Positions 53,298 through 62,777 of a stretch of 64,000 nucleotides of DNA are shown here, piece by piece (position 1 is the stretch's first letter; the number at the start of each line of letters is the position of its first letter). Both the position numbers and the translations under genes were made by a program. The notes beneath the pieces are model-generated. The model saw nothing but the letters and a program-made list of their open reading frames with translations. It was not told the origin of the DNA and made no database searches. Source of the stretch: a virus; IMG/VR virus record IMGVR_UViG_3300033153_015063, positions 1 to 64,000 of that record; one strand, 5' to 3'.

Positions 53298-54109
53298 GTA
53301 TGTCCATAGTCGAAATCCCTCCAGGTTCAGGGAATAAATACAGGTATGAGTACAACGCTGAGACCAAGGCTACAATCTACAAGGGGCCGGTCGGCACGGC
53401 CCCTGAGATGGGAGAAGAGGAGTTCATGGCGGCTATGGTGAAAAGCCCTGAAGAACGATATCCCGGTCTCTTCATGGACACAGATAAAGATGGTATCCCG
53501 AACGTCGATGACACTGAGCCACTTGTATATGGTGGTGGTTGGGTCGAAGAGATTTCACTCGCCGAGGAGATGAGAAAGATACTATCTCATAGAGATTCAT
53601 ATGATGAAGATTTACCAAAACTCAAAAGTGAGCTAAGGGGCATATCACCAGATGACGCTGAAATCAAAGGAAGAACAAAAAGTCTTTACTCTATAATAAA
53701 CAAACTACAACGTTCTCATCTCGATAAAATGCATGACATAATGGCCGCCAGAATAGTAGTTAATGATAACAAAGAACTTATGAGAGTGAAAGCGAACGTC
53801 GAGAAAAAATACAACCAAAATGTATTATCAGTCTGGGATTATTATAGTAATCCACTTGGTGGTTATCGTGCCTATCATTATATCATCGAAGGGTCTGACG
53901 GAAAAATGTTCGAGCTACAATTAAAAACAAAGAGATTATCAAGATTGAGCTCATTATCTCACACACCATACAAGAAAGGGGCACTCGACAAAGCGGAGTA
54001 TGGAAGATTGAGTGAACTGGCCGTCAGAGCTGATATGGAAGACAGTGATGCTATGAGTGTATTTGATGGGTACTCAGATGAAGAGTTAATTAATATGATA
54101 GAGAAGTAA
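53294..54109 (+). CDS. tagged RelA/SpoT-type nucleotide synthetase
   Basis: 271 residues. Tag at 1-48 (VEIPPGSGNKYRYEYN ... YKGPVGTAPEMGEEEF), then a DTDKDGIPNVDDTEP calcium-type loop, then a RelA/SpoT domain: GRTKSLYSIINKLQR, HDIMAARIVV with the catalytic Asp, DYYSNPLGGYRAYH, and FELQLKT with the Glu. Short synthetases make (p)ppGpp or ppApp; toxSAS members pyrophosphorylate tRNA 3' ends. The start overlaps the stop of the CCA-enzyme-like gene (ATGA), so the two are linked. Confidence 0.85.
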   Translation: MSMSIVEIPPGSGNKYRYEYNAETKATIYKGPVGTAPEMGEEEFMAAMVKSPEERYPGLFMDTDKDGIPNVDDTEPLVYGGGWVEEISLAEEMRKILSHRDSYDEDLPKLKSELRGISPDDAEIKGRTKSLYSIINKLQRSHLDKMHDIMAARIVVNDNKELMRVKANVEKKYNQNVLSVWDYYSNPLGGYRAYHYIIEGSDGKMFELQLKTKRLSRLSSLSHTPYKKGALDKAEYGRLSELAVRADMEDSDAMSVFDGYSDEELINMIEK

Positions 54110-54185
54110 CCATCCTCCCACCACCTCCCACCTCTCGTTCCCAGTTCCCGAACTCTTTAAATACCCATCAGCTCATCCATAGCCG

Positions 54186-55247
54186 ATGACCACCGTTGAG
54201 ATTCCACCAGGGTCCGGTAACAGATACAGGTACGAGTACGAAAATGGTAAAACTGTGTACAAGGGGCCGGTCGGCAATGCACCTGAGCTGGGAGAGGTTG
54301 AGTTCCTGGAGATGATGGCTGGGGTGGGTATAGAGGACCCTGTAGTTGGTTGCCCTATTCATGGTGACACTGATATCAAAAAAGGTAGGGCAAGGTCAAT
54401 TAAAGAAGCCAAAAAAACATATACTGTAATTCCAGGAAAGAAATGTGGGATTTGTGGTGGTCCAATAGTAGAACTTCGTTCTGCACGTCCTGGTGTTGTA
54501 GTCGAACTTGGAAAGGGTGTTACAGACCCCAACATCAGAGACCTACCATTAAACGAGGACAGTACTGGCGACGAGGCGTATGTCATCGGAAGAGACAGAG
54601 ATACAGTGTATGTTTCCAGGCGTCGTCGTAAAAGTGACGGCTTGATGGAAGAGACCATCTACAGGATATCAGACCCCACAGGAAAACTCAAGTATGAATA
54701 TGGTGTAGGTGAACATGTCCCTTTCGACTACAGAAACCGGTATCAATTCTACTGGCAAAACCCCTGGTCTGGACAACATATTTATTATCCATTCAAAGAT
54801 GAGTTTGGTAGTCGTCGATACTGGATTACCAGTAAAACAACCAAGGAAGAGAAAGAAGTTCGCAATCAGTGGCTGACCACCCAGATGAGAACCGAAGGTT
54901 ACAATGTTATACAGATATGGCCGGACAGGGGACGTATCACAAAAGTGGAGATAAAAGAGTTGAAGAACGTTCTGAGAACAGGAAAGATGCATGGTTTCGA
55001 GTCAGATGAGTTCGATAAGGATTACAACAGGATGTGGGACGTTCTTGGGACCGATAAAGGGAACCGCATCGACAACATGTACAGGCACGTCTCGGACCTG
55101 GAGGGAGAGGATACGTCGAATGTGGTGTTCAGAATCCACTCTTCACAAAAAGAAGAGGCTGGAGAGTTCATGGATGCACCTTATGGATATTTTGAGAAGC
55201 GTTACCAAGATGGGATTTCCAAACCTGCCAGACACCTGGTTTTCTAA
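54186..55247 (+). CDS. tagged protein, zinc-containing cargo
   Basis: 353 residues. Tag at 1-45 (TVEIPPGSGNRYRYEYE ... YKGPVGNAPELGEVEF). The cargo has CPIHGDTDIKKGRARSIKEA with a later CGICGG pair (zinc), a basic RRRRKS loop and a Tyr/Trp-rich part (NRYQFYWQNPW). No family recognised. TATA ctttaaata is 26 nt upstream of the ATG. Confidence 0.78.
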   Translation: MTTVEIPPGSGNRYRYEYENGKTVYKGPVGNAPELGEVEFLEMMAGVGIEDPVVGCPIHGDTDIKKGRARSIKEAKKTYTVIPGKKCGICGGPIVELRSARPGVVVELGKGVTDPNIRDLPLNEDSTGDEAYVIGRDRDTVYVSRRRRKSDGLMEETIYRISDPTGKLKYEYGVGEHVPFDYRNRYQFYWQNPWSGQHIYYPFKDEFGSRRYWITSKTTKEEKEVRNQWLTTQMRTEGYNVIQIWPDRGRITKVEIKELKNVLRTGKMHGFESDEFDKDYNRMWDVLGTDKGNRIDNMYRHVSDLEGEDTSNVVFRIHSSQKEEAGEFMDAPYGYFEKRYQDGISKPARHLVF

Positions 55248-55323
55248 TATGGTTGTATCACCTACCATCAACTATCAGCTATCAGCCTAATCTTTTTAAA
55301 CTCTCCAAAGGTTTCTGTGTAAG

Positions 55324-56157
55324 ATGGTAGTGAGTGAACGTAAAAACGTTATCTGGTTATCAGATTGCTGGAAGGACGAGTATCCAACCAGGCTAATCGG
55401 TGGTAAGGCGAAGAACCTGGGTATTCTGAAAAGGAACAGGTTCAACTGCCCTGATGGGTTTGTGGTTTCCACCTCAGTACAGGTGAGGTATGATGGGGAG
55501 AGGTTCGCTCATCAGGATCGTCAAGCGATCATGGATGCATATCACTATCTCACTTGCTATGTTGCCGTGAGGTCGTCTGGCGTTAAAGAAGATGGCGACG
55601 AGGAGAGTATGGCGGGGAAGTTCAGCACCTTTGTCTACATCTTCGGAGATACTAACCTACTACTCAATATCAGGAAATGTTATGAATCCGGTCCAGGGAC
55701 GCAGATGGCGGTTGTGGTCCAACGGATGGTGAACCCGGTTTGTGCTGGTGTGATGTTCACAACTTCTCCTTTTTCCTGGGATGATGGCAAAACTCTTATC
55801 GAGGGTTCATGGGGTCTCGGGTCCATCGTTGTGGATGGAATGGTGGTCCCAGATACTTTCAAATGCGATACAACTGGTATGGCAAAAAACGAAAAAGAAC
55901 TTGGTAAAAAGGCGATGAAGAGATTTCTGACAGATAGTAATATTGTAATGGGTTTACCAACAACAGCAGAGGAGCAAGAATCTTTTATACTCACAGATGT
56001 CCAGGTATTTGAATTAAGTAGGATAGGAAAGAACATCGAAAAGGTGTATTCACGTCCTATGGACGTCGAGTGGTTATTGGATGAAGACGGTATGTTCCAT
56101 ATCGTCCAGGCCCGTCCGCTGACAACGATTCTATCGGAATTTTCGATGTCTGGTTGA
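55324..56157 (+). CDS. PEP synthase/PPDK N-terminal ATP-binding-like protein
   Basis: 277 residues. IGGKAKNLGILKRNRFNCPD, VAVRSSGVKEDGDEESMAGK, MVNPVCAGVMFTTSPFSWDD and EGSWGLGSIVVDG match the ATP-grasp domain of PEP synthase and pyruvate phosphate dikinase; DVEWLLDEDGMFHIVQARPL closes it. The phosphohistidine and PEP-binding domains are missing, so it may phosphorylate another substrate, as in rifampicin phosphotransferase-type relatives, or a partner protein. Confidence 0.82.
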   Translation: MVVSERKNVIWLSDCWKDEYPTRLIGGKAKNLGILKRNRFNCPDGFVVSTSVQVRYDGERFAHQDRQAIMDAYHYLTCYVAVRSSGVKEDGDEESMAGKFSTFVYIFGDTNLLLNIRKCYESGPGTQMAVVVQRMVNPVCAGVMFTTSPFSWDDGKTLIEGSWGLGSIVVDGMVVPDTFKCDTTGMAKNEKELGKKAMKRFLTDSNIVMGLPTTAEEQESFILTDVQVFELSRIGKNIEKVYSRPMDVEWLLDEDGMFHIVQARPLTTILSEFSMSG

Positions 56158-56292
56158 CCAGATAGGTTCAAGGCCAAGGGGAACTCTGATAAATGGCCAC
56201 TCCTTACATTGTTCACAGAGACCTTCTTCGTTTAATATATCCTCAGGGAAGTTGCAGCCCTTACATTTTTTGTAAGTGTGGTTACTGACCAT
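56131..56292 (-). CDS. small zinc protein (53 aa)
   Basis: MVSNHTYKKCKGCNFPEDIL, then GLCEQCKEWPFI: a four-cysteine ribbon. The ATG at 56292 is 26 nt from a TTTAAAAAG box. It overlaps the 3' end of the convergent PEP-synthase-like gene by 27 bp. Confidence 0.7.
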   Translation of the reverse strand: MVSNHTYKKCKGCNFPEDILNEEGLCEQCKEWPFIRVPLGLEPIWSTRHRKFR

Positions 56293-56337
56293 GAAAATAC
56301 TCAAGTGATGGAGAGTTTAAAAAGAGTTTGGTGGGTT

Positions 56338-57057
56338 CTAATCGCTTTTCTCGATGATTAACTGAAGACCATAGTCTCCATCGGCCTCGGAATTTCCAAA
56401 GAAAAATTGTGCTGAGTAACCGTCGGGGACTGAGAACTCTGTGAGATTGTTGAGGCCACCAGCGACTCTGTCCAGCGTCGGTTCGATAAGGTCGCCCCAT
56501 ACTTCAGGGCCGTATTGTACACCATATCCAGGACTCAATCCAGGGCCTTCGATGTAATCTTCTAATTCCTTTTCGGGAAAGAGGCCCTCAAACTCGGAGA
56601 TGACCTCCCCTGGCATATATGTTCCAGCGGAACCTGATGCGACAGTCTCTATCCAGTACTCGGCCCTCCCATCATCGAACTCGTATTCCTCGAAATTGGG
56701 TCCTATGACCTCGTTGAGTGCTGCCTGAGCGGCCATTTCTGCCCGCTTGATGCCATTATGACCATAGGCTTTCAGAGCTGATGCAGCATCTTTGGCCTCT
56801 CCCATGCTGGAGAAATATTCACCGGCCACGAACATGTTGGCAGCGGTCTCGATATCAACATCCTTGGCGATGATGGAGAGTGCTTCCAGGTCAGTCTTCA
56901 CCCTTGGATTCATACCACTCCGCTCCATCATCTCCAGGAACTCCCCCTCCGAAATCTCCGGGGCCGTGCCGACCGGCCCCTTGTACACAGTCTTGCCGCC
57001 TTCGTAGACGTATTTGTAGCGGTTACCTGAACCTGGGGGGATTTCGACGACGGTCAT
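56338..57057 (-). CDS. tagged protein, unknown cargo
   Basis: 239 residues. Tag at 1-45 (TVVEIPPGSGNRYKYVYE ... YKGPVGTAPEISEGEF). The cargo is helical then beta-rich and ends in AQFFFGNSEADGDYGLQLII. Not recognised. Its promoter and leader are almost identical to those of the tagged gene at 15121. Confidence 0.8.
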   Translation of the reverse strand: MTVVEIPPGSGNRYKYVYEGGKTVYKGPVGTAPEISEGEFLEMMERSGMNPRVKTDLEALSIIAKDVDIETAANMFVAGEYFSSMGEAKDAASALKAYGHNGIKRAEMAAQAALNEVIGPNFEEYEFDDGRAEYWIETVASGSAGTYMPGEVISEFEGLFPEKELEDYIEGPGLSPGYGVQYGPEVWGDLIEPTLDRVAGGLNNLTEFSVPDGYSAQFFFGNSEADGDYGLQLIIEKSD

Positions 57058-57121
57058 GGTATCAATGTGGGATGGGCTGAGGAGTATTTAAAGAGTTCGG
57101 AGTAGGAGCGATACATCATCG

Positions 57122-57457
57122 TCACGAACTACGTTCGTCCTCGTCATCATCACCACAGCAATCATCATCGTCGTCTTCGTCTTCGTAGTCATCCTTCGGG
57201 TACTGGATTGAGGTGTCAATGGTAATCTCGTTGACCAACACCTCTGCACACGAAGTTGCCTCTCTCCAGTTCGGAGAAAGAATGTCGAGGATTCTCGCAA
57301 TATGATAAAGCAAAGGTTTGTTTTTGAAATCTTCAGATGTAGCGAGTTTTTCAAGCTCTTCTGGTCCCGGCGAGTCGTACATCAGTTCTTCAAATCCATA
57401 TTCTTGTAGATGCTCGAAGATACACCAACCTTGCTCAAGTGTCAGTTTCTGTTTCAT
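57122..57457 (-). CDS. small protein with polyacidic tail
   Basis: 111 residues, helical, ending in DDYEDEDDDDDCCGDDDEDE. Such tails occur in DNA mimics and histone-like chaperones; no family is recognised. A TTTAAAAAG box lies near 57480. Confidence 0.65.
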   Translation of the reverse strand: MKQKLTLEQGWCIFEHLQEYGFEELMYDSPGPEELEKLATSEDFKNKPLLYHIARILDILSPNWREATSCAEVLVNEITIDTSIQYPKDDYEDEDDDDDCCGDDDEDERSS

Positions 57458-57501
57458 GTTGAAGTGTAGATGAAGAAGTGTTTAAAAAGATTGTTATTGT
57501 T

Positions 57502-57930
57502 CTATGAAGATGAAAGATGCTCTTTGATAGATTCAACGTGGATTTCTTTTTCCTGAAGGGCCGATAGACGTGGAGGGATACGATAAGCAACCTTAATAGG
57601 TCGAATTTTTTTCAATCGTGTAAAATTCCTTTTGAAGTCGCCCTTGACCAGATCCCCATTTTTATCATACCCCCAGATAAGGAGTTTCGAAGGGTCAGGG
57701 TGCCTGTTCTCCTTATCGACATAGACGATGATTGGGTCGCTCCAGAGGTTCTCCTGATACTCGTATGCCAACAGGGTAGCCTCGCCCCTTCCCTTTCCTA
57801 TAACATTCAAGAACTCCTCTTCTCCCATCTCAGGGGCCGTGCCGACCGGCCCCTTGTACTGTGTCTTGCCGCCTTCATATTCGTAGCGGTATCTATTCCC
57901 TGAACCTGGAGGGATTTCGACGACGGTCAT
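57502..57930 (-). CDS. tagged protein, small cargo
   Basis: 142 residues. Tag at 1-45 (TVVEIPPGSGNRYRYEYE ... YKGPVGTAPEMGEEEF). The cargo is a beta-rich stretch (DPIIVYVDKENRHPD, LLIWGYDKNGDLVKGDF) followed by a basic helix. Not recognised. TATA tatttaaag 26 nt upstream. Confidence 0.8.
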   Translation of the reverse strand: MTVVEIPPGSGNRYRYEYEGGKTQYKGPVGTAPEMGEEEFLNVIGKGRGEATLLAYEYQENLWSDPIIVYVDKENRHPDPSKLLIWGYDKNGDLVKGDFKRNFTRLKKIRPIKVAYRIPPRLSALQEKEIHVESIKEHLSSS

Positions 57931-57976
57931 GGTTGGAGATAACCGGGATGGTATTTAAAGAGTTCGGAAAAGGATG

Positions 57977-60355
57977 TTAGTAGATAGTAAGCCCTTGGAC
58001 CTTTTTCTTCGCAATATATACGTATAGAATTTTTCCATCTACCAACTTCTGGCCACCTCGCTTAATCTCCTCAGCCTTCTTTAACACTACAGATCCATCT
58101 TCTTTAAAGAGATAAACTTCATCGTCGGGTCCTATGCCCCATACCCCGATAAGTTTTTTCTTCTGTGCTTGTGGTACTATTTCAAGTACCTTACCGACCA
58201 ATCCCCTGTTCCTATCTGAAATCTCTTCAATAGGACATTTCCTCCCCCACCCAGTTGTGGAGACCATCAACACCTCTTCACGTTCCGATACAACCGACGC
58301 CCCCCGGCACTCTGTATCAACCTTGATTCCCCTCACACCAACACCATCCCTGTTCGTAGGCCTTATATCTCCAATTGGATAAGATACGTATCTGGCAATT
58401 TCATCAACGTGGATAATCCGTGTATCATCACCTGGGAACCTACCGAATCCATACGACAGATCCGCATCTATAAGGAAATCTCCATATCTGATAGTCAACA
58501 TCTTGGTACTGGCCCGATTGCTGTTCAATGAAGATAACTTGATTGCTTTGACTTTTCCTGATCGTAGAAAGAAATAAACTTTTCTATCATCGAACTCCTC
58601 TATGGCCATAACCTTTCTGAAAATCTCTTCGCCACAAACCTTCAATATCTCATGGAACGGAGTTCCTTTCCCTTTTTCACTCAGAGGTATGTCCCATGCC
58701 TTTACCCGGTGAGCTCTATCATCGGTAAAGAAAAGGATTGTATCGTGAGATGAACACTGTACCATATCCACCAATCCCTTCCCCTGGGTTTTCTTTTTCC
58801 GCCAACTTGACAGATAGTCTTTTTTTATCCCATCAGACGTTAATGATATAATTATATCACGATCTTTTACCATGTCTGATTTTTCCACATCCACCGGTTT
58901 TTTAATCAAACTCGATCTTCTGGACGATGTAAACACGTCCCTCATGTTATTGATTTCATCTACTATAAGCCTCAATATTTTCTTATCATCGGATACTGTA
59001 ATGGAAAGTGCTTTGATATCGACTGAAAGTTCTTTGACCTTCTCCTCCAACTCATCAACCTCGAATCTCGCCAACCTTTTGAGAGACATTTGCATCACGG
59101 CTTTTGCTTGTGTCTCACTGAAACCCATCTCGACCAATGAATAGATCAACTCCTTATCGGTTGTGCAGACCTTCACCTTCTCTATGATGGTGTCGATGAT
59201 AGGAAGTGCCTTCATCAACCCAACCTTGATATTGTAATCATAGGTTTTCTTTTCGAGTTCAAACTCTACCCGACGCTGGACCACCGACATCCTGTGTTCG
59301 ATCCACCGCTGAAACAGGTGGTAAAGAGAGACCTCTATCGGTATCCCACCATCCAGTACAAGGTTGAGATACGAGTACGTCTGGTCAAGTGATGTCCTTT
59401 TCAGTATCTGGTTCCTCACAACCTGAGGTTCGTCTCCCCGTTTGACCTCGATGACTATACGAAGTGTGTCACTACTCTCATCACTGTAATCTGCAATACC
59501 AGAGTTTTTCTCCTCAGCCAACTTCTCCAGTTGCCCGAACAGTTTCTCCTTTGTAAGGTTGTAAGGTAGTTCTGTGATGATGACCCTGTTCTTTTCCGTC
59601 CTGATTTTAGCTCTGACGTGAAACGAACCTCGGCCTGTCTCAAAAATCTTCCGAAAGTCCCCATAGACCTCACCACCTGTAGGAAAATCCGGGCCACGCA
59701 TGAACATCATATAACCATTCACAGCCTCAGAAACCCGCTGTTTTTCGTCGCTCAACGACGCTAGACCATCCATGTTATGGATATGCCAGACCGCTGCGGT
59801 TATCACTTCCTGGATGTTGTGTGGATACATCCTGGTCGCCATCCCAACAGCAATCCCTTCGGTCCCATTGATAATTAGATTAGGAACCATCGCCCCGAGT
59901 ACCGTGGGTTCTTTGAGAGACCCATCAAAGTTAGGAATGAAATCGACGTACTGGTTATCAGTATCTTCGAGTAGGTACAAGGAATATTTTGAAAGGGTAG
60001 CTTCGGTGTATCTCATTGAAGCTGGTGCATCTGGGTCATTGGAACCGAAGTTACCCTGACCTATCACCATAGGCTCCCTGACTTGCCAGTCCTGTGCCAT
60101 CCTCACCATAGTAGAGTAAACGGACTGGTCACCGTGTGGATGCCACTTTCCCATCACATCTCCAACGATACGAGCTGACTTGACAGGTTTTCCGCCCGGT
60201 TTCAGACCCAACTCCATCATCGCCCATAGAATACGCCGTTGGGCCGGTTTCAGCCCATCTCTGACATCTGGTAGGGCCCTGACCAGAGAAATCATCGAGT
60301 AATCAAGTAGGTTCTTTTGGAGAAGGTCGATGATGTCCCTACCATTTATAGACAC
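57977..60355 (-). CDS. gyrA: type IIA topoisomerase, GyrA/ParC-like subunit
   Basis: 792 residues. [20 protein letters not shown], then [20 protein letters not shown], and the active-site Tyr116 in [10 protein letters not shown]; the coiled-coil domain and a C-terminal beta-pinwheel follow. [13 protein letters not shown] stretch near residue 520 is like the gyrase GyrA box (QRRGGKG) but altered, so wrapping and negative supercoiling are plausible but unproven. It pairs with the GyrB-like subunit at 11760-13721. Translation begins with GTG at 60355, exactly 26 nt from the TTTAAAAA box. Confidence 0.95.
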   Translation of the reverse strand: MSINGRDIIDLLQKNLLDYSMISLVRALPDVRDGLKPAQRRILWAMMELGLKPGGKPVKSARIVGDVMGKWHPHGDQSVYSTMVRMAQDWQVREPMVIGQGNFGSNDPDAPASMRYTEATLSKYSLYLLEDTDNQYVDFIPNFDGSLKEPTVLGAMVPNLIINGTEGIAVGMATRMYPHNIQEVITAAVWHIHNMDGLASLSDEKQRVSEAVNGYMMFMRGPDFPTGGEVYGDFRKIFETGRGSFHVRAKIRTEKNRVIITELPYNLTKEKLFGQLEKLAEEKNSGIADYSDESSDTLRIVIEVKRGDEPQVVRNQILKRTSLDQTYSYLNLVLDGGIPIEVSLYHLFQRWIEHRMSVVQRRVEFELEKKTYDYNIKVGLMKALPIIDTIIEKVKVCTTDKELIYSLVEMGFSETQAKAVMQMSLKRLARFEVDELEEKVKELSVDIKALSITVSDDKKILRLIVDEINNMRDVFTSSRRSSLIKKPVDVEKSDMVKDRDIIISLTSDGIKKDYLSSWRKKKTQGKGLVDMVQCSSHDTILFFTDDRAHRVKAWDIPLSEKGKGTPFHEILKVCGEEIFRKVMAIEEFDDRKVYFFLRSGKVKAIKLSSLNSNRASTKMLTIRYGDFLIDADLSYGFGRFPGDDTRIIHVDEIARYVSYPIGDIRPTNRDGVGVRGIKVDTECRGASVVSEREEVLMVSTTGWGRKCPIEEISDRNRGLVGKVLEIVPQAQKKKLIGVWGIGPDDEVYLFKEDGSVVLKKAEEIKRGGQKLVDGKILYVYIAKKKVQGLTIY

Positions 60356-60447
60356 AGTAGAAAATCAATGTGCGAGTTTAAAAAGACTATGGACCGGAGA
60401 CCGGATGAGCATCTTTTGGTGCAGCCGGGTAATTGGGCCAGGTGAGT

Positions 60448-60780
60448 TTAAGATAAACATGATCTTCTGGACATTTCTAGTTTGGTGATGATACGTGCGA
60501 TGCTTTTTGCCCGTTCTAGATTCTCTTCTTCAATCTCTTTTTCACTCTCGATTGTGTTCATAATACCCCATAAAACATCGTGGGTAAGCTCGCCACTCTT
60601 GACCATCTCCATCTGTTCGTAACAAATATCCTGAAAGGATGGATTTTCGATTATTATATCTTCATCAAGTGCCCAATCTTCAAGTATATTCAATAGTAGA
60701 CTTTTTTCGGTGTCATCAAGATCTACAGGTATCTTTCTCTGACCCATTTTAGGGGTTGGATTATCTGGTATGGCAGGCAT
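60448..60780 (-). CDS. acidic helical protein (110 aa)
   Basis: MPAIPDNPTPKMGQRKIPVD, then a long acidic helical stretch (ESEKEIEEENLERAKSIARI). TATA tatttatgg near 60801. Unknown function. Confidence 0.62.
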   Translation of the reverse strand: MPAIPDNPTPKMGQRKIPVDLDDTEKSLLLNILEDWALDEDIIIENPSFQDICYEQMEMVKSGELTHDVLWGIMNTIESEKEIEEENLERAKSIARIITKLEMSRRSCLS

Positions 60781-60825
60781 TCTAACTTCATCCTTTACGG
60801 TATTTATGGTTCAAGTTGGGAAAAG

Positions 60826-60833
60826 TATATAAA
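60826..60833 (+). promoter_or_regulatory. TATA box of the tRNA gene
   Basis: tatataaa centred about 29 nt before the first base of the tRNA, the expected distance for archaeal tRNA transcription. Confidence 0.7.
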
Positions 60834-60858
60834 TCTAGATCCAAAGGTAGTAGTGGGA

Positions 60859-60944
60859 CCGGGGGTGGCTGAGTGGCCGAAGGCGAGGGGTTTAAATCCC
60901 ATCGGCGTCGCTGCCCATCGTGGGTTCGAATCCTGCCCCCCGGA
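60859..60944 (+). tRNA. tRNA-Leu (anticodon UAA)
   Basis: 86 nt, class II. Acceptor ccggggg (60859-60865) pairs with cccccgg (60937-60943) over 7 bp. Anticodon loop tttaaat (60891-60897) gives UAA; the stem has one G-A mismatch. A long variable arm (ggcg/tgcc) is typical of Leu. T arm: gtggg-ttcgaat-cctgc. Discriminator A is followed by an encoded CCA (60945-60947). It would read UUA, and UUG by wobble. Confidence 0.88.
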
Positions 60945-61005
60945 CCACCTTTACCTCCCATCCGATTACACTACTTGATGTATAACTCTGTCTGAGTTAT
61001 TAAAG

Positions 61006-61437
61006 TTAATCCATCAAGTAAAGTCTGGACCTGAGGTCATTGACAAACACTTCAGGATTTCTTTCGATGAAAGTGGGCCAATCAGGAGTATCACTACTCT
61101 GGCCGTGACTCATGGCATAGTAGATGGCCTTTCTTCTCTTATCACTGGATGTATCTGGACCGATAATACGGGCAAGTGAGAACAACTCATCCATGGCCAT
61201 CGCTTCAGTTCCCATCCATCTATCAGTTTCGATGACCTGGCCGTTGACGATGTATGGCCTGATATCGTATTGTACCTCAACAACATTCTCGGCTGGAGAG
61301 ATAGTCATGGCGTAGATAAACTCCCCCTCGCTCATCTCAGGAGAATCCCCGACCGGCCCCTTGTAGACCGTAGCTCCCTCTTCATATTCATAGCGGTATC
61401 TGTTACCTGAGCCAGGAGGGATTTCGACGGTGGTCAT
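61006..61437 (-). CDS. tagged protein, unknown cargo
   Basis: 143 residues. Tag at 1-45 (TVEIPPGSGNRYRYEYE ... YKGPVGDSPEMSEGEF). The cargo is helical (AMAMDELFSLARIIGPDTSS). Upstream DNA matches the tagged gene at 26464. Not recognised. Confidence 0.8.
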   Translation of the reverse strand: MTTVEIPPGSGNRYRYEYEEGATVYKGPVGDSPEMSEGEFIYAMTISPAENVVEVQYDIRPYIVNGQVIETDRWMGTEAMAMDELFSLARIIGPDTSSDKRRKAIYYAMSHGQSSDTPDWPTFIERNPEVFVNDLRSRLYLMD

Positions 61438-61494
61438 CGGAGAGTGATAGGGCCGGAGAGTATAAAAAGATGGTGTTGACTGTTGACTGTTGAC

Positions 61495-61893
61495 CTAAAG
61501 ATCATCAAGCGTCATCGGACGCTCCGGTTCTTCGTCGATCACATCTTTTTCAGTTTTTACTTTTCGTTTCCTGGGTTTCTTTGGCGGTAGTTTCACAGCA
61601 TCAGCGTTGACGATGGCGATGCCTTCCAGACCCAGGTCCTCCTTCACTTTGTAGAGCTCGACGGCACGAACGTGCTTGCACCTGAAATTATCTTCACCAC
61701 GACGTGTCTGTATCTCCCAATCCTTACACTCACAGGACCGTTTATCATCTCCGAAGTAGACGTTGTAGATACTTTCAACCTCCACCCCCTTCTTTAATTT
61801 CCTCGAAGTGACCTTGAAAAGTGGCCCACCAGAGACCAGGCGTTCTACATCCATGTCGAGTGCCTTCAAACTACGCTGGTCAATGCCGGTCAT
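61495..61893 (-). CDS. SWIM zinc-finger protein
   Basis: 132 residues. CECKDWEIQTRR...CKHVRA is a SWIM motif (CxC then CxH), known in DNA- and protein-binding factors. YNVYFGDDKRS precedes it and a basic tail (PKKPRKRKVKTEKD) follows. It is 6 bp downstream of the unknown gene ending at 61900. Confidence 0.8.
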   Translation of the reverse strand: MTGIDQRSLKALDMDVERLVSGGPLFKVTSRKLKKGVEVESIYNVYFGDDKRSCECKDWEIQTRRGEDNFRCKHVRAVELYKVKEDLGLEGIAIVNADAVKLPPKKPRKRKVKTEKDVIDEEPERPMTLDDL

Positions 61894-61899
61894 AGGACC

Positions 61900-62241
61900 T
61901 CAGTACTCCAACCTAACAAATGAAGAGTGGGTAGATCCTCTCAGATATGTTATAAGTTTATTTTTATCGAAGTCTGGTGGGTACGACATCTCATCGAGAA
62001 ATAGTTCTAATCCATCAATACCGCTGATTATTTTACAGACCTCACCACACCAGTCATTGCTGTCGTAAACAATAACTTGTTCTGGATGCCTCTCGATGAA
62101 GGACCTCACATCTGTTTCAACGTCGTTACCACCAAGGTAGTGTCCGACTGCAACAGGAATGGAGTCGAGGGACGCAACTTTGTTGAGACTCAATGAAGTT
62201 TGTTTGACGGCAAATACATCGAGATAAGCGTCATAACCCAT
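61900..62241 (-). CDS. alpha/beta protein of unknown function
   Basis: 113 residues from the ATG at 62241 (ATGA overlap with the small gene upstream). MGYDAYLDVFAVKQTSLSLN, EQVIVYDSNDWCGEVCKIIS. A Rossmann-like or toxin-type fold was considered but no motif settles it. Confidence 0.65.
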   Translation of the reverse strand: MGYDAYLDVFAVKQTSLSLNKVASLDSIPVAVGHYLGGNDVETDVRSFIERHPEQVIVYDSNDWCGEVCKIISGIDGLELFLDEMSYPPDFDKNKLITYLRGSTHSSFVRLEY

Positions 62242-62399
62242 CAGTGCCACGCACCACAGGAACACGGGCCCTCTCGCACATCACAACCATTTCCCAATCT
62301 GGTCAGGAACCCCCCTCCAAGTGCCAGACCGTCGATGGTGCCGGTTTTCCTGTCGGTTGCTTTCTTCACCAACTCTTGAAAGGTTGGTTTTTCACTCAT
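62241..62399 (-). CDS. small protein with CSCG end (52 aa)
   Basis: MSEKPTFQELVKKATDRKTG, then GLALGGGFLTRLGNGCDVRE and a terminal CSCGAWH. The start is 26 nt from TATA tttataaag. It may bind one metal with Cys and His. Unknown function. Confidence 0.7.
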   Translation of the reverse strand: MSEKPTFQELVKKATDRKTGTIDGLALGGGFLTRLGNGCDVREGPCSCGAWH

Positions 62400-62515
62400 A
62401 TCACTGGATCGCCTGTCTGTCTTTATAAAGATATCACTCTTCACTATCCTACTTGGTTGACGCCATGAACCATGAACCAATCCATTTAAATACAACACCA
62501 GGCATTGGAGTGTTG

Positions 62516-62728
62516 ATGTTAAGCGGGTTTGTAATCAAACCACTCCTATCTCCACTGGTCGAAACGGTCTACGTCGGAGAGAATAGAATCTACAACATGG
62601 GAGAGACCACACACATCGAGGACGGAGAGGTTGTTGAGATAGCCAGAATGATTGATAACATTCTTCGGCACTCAGGTGACTTTGTTGCCCGGGAGGGGAA
62701 CCGATTGGTCCCTGTGCCAAAACGCTAA
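62516..62728 (+). CDS. small protein (70 aa)
   Basis: ATG at 62516, 27 nt from tttaaata (62485-62492). MLSGFVIKPLLSPLVETVYV, then GENRIYNMGETTHIEDGEV and a helical end. Not recognised. Confidence 0.65.
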   Translation: MLSGFVIKPLLSPLVETVYVGENRIYNMGETTHIEDGEVVEIARMIDNILRHSGDFVAREGNRLVPVPKR

Positions 62729-62777
62729 GTTTTTTAACACTCCATGCGTCTTTCCTGTTCAGGGACACCGGGCAGGT

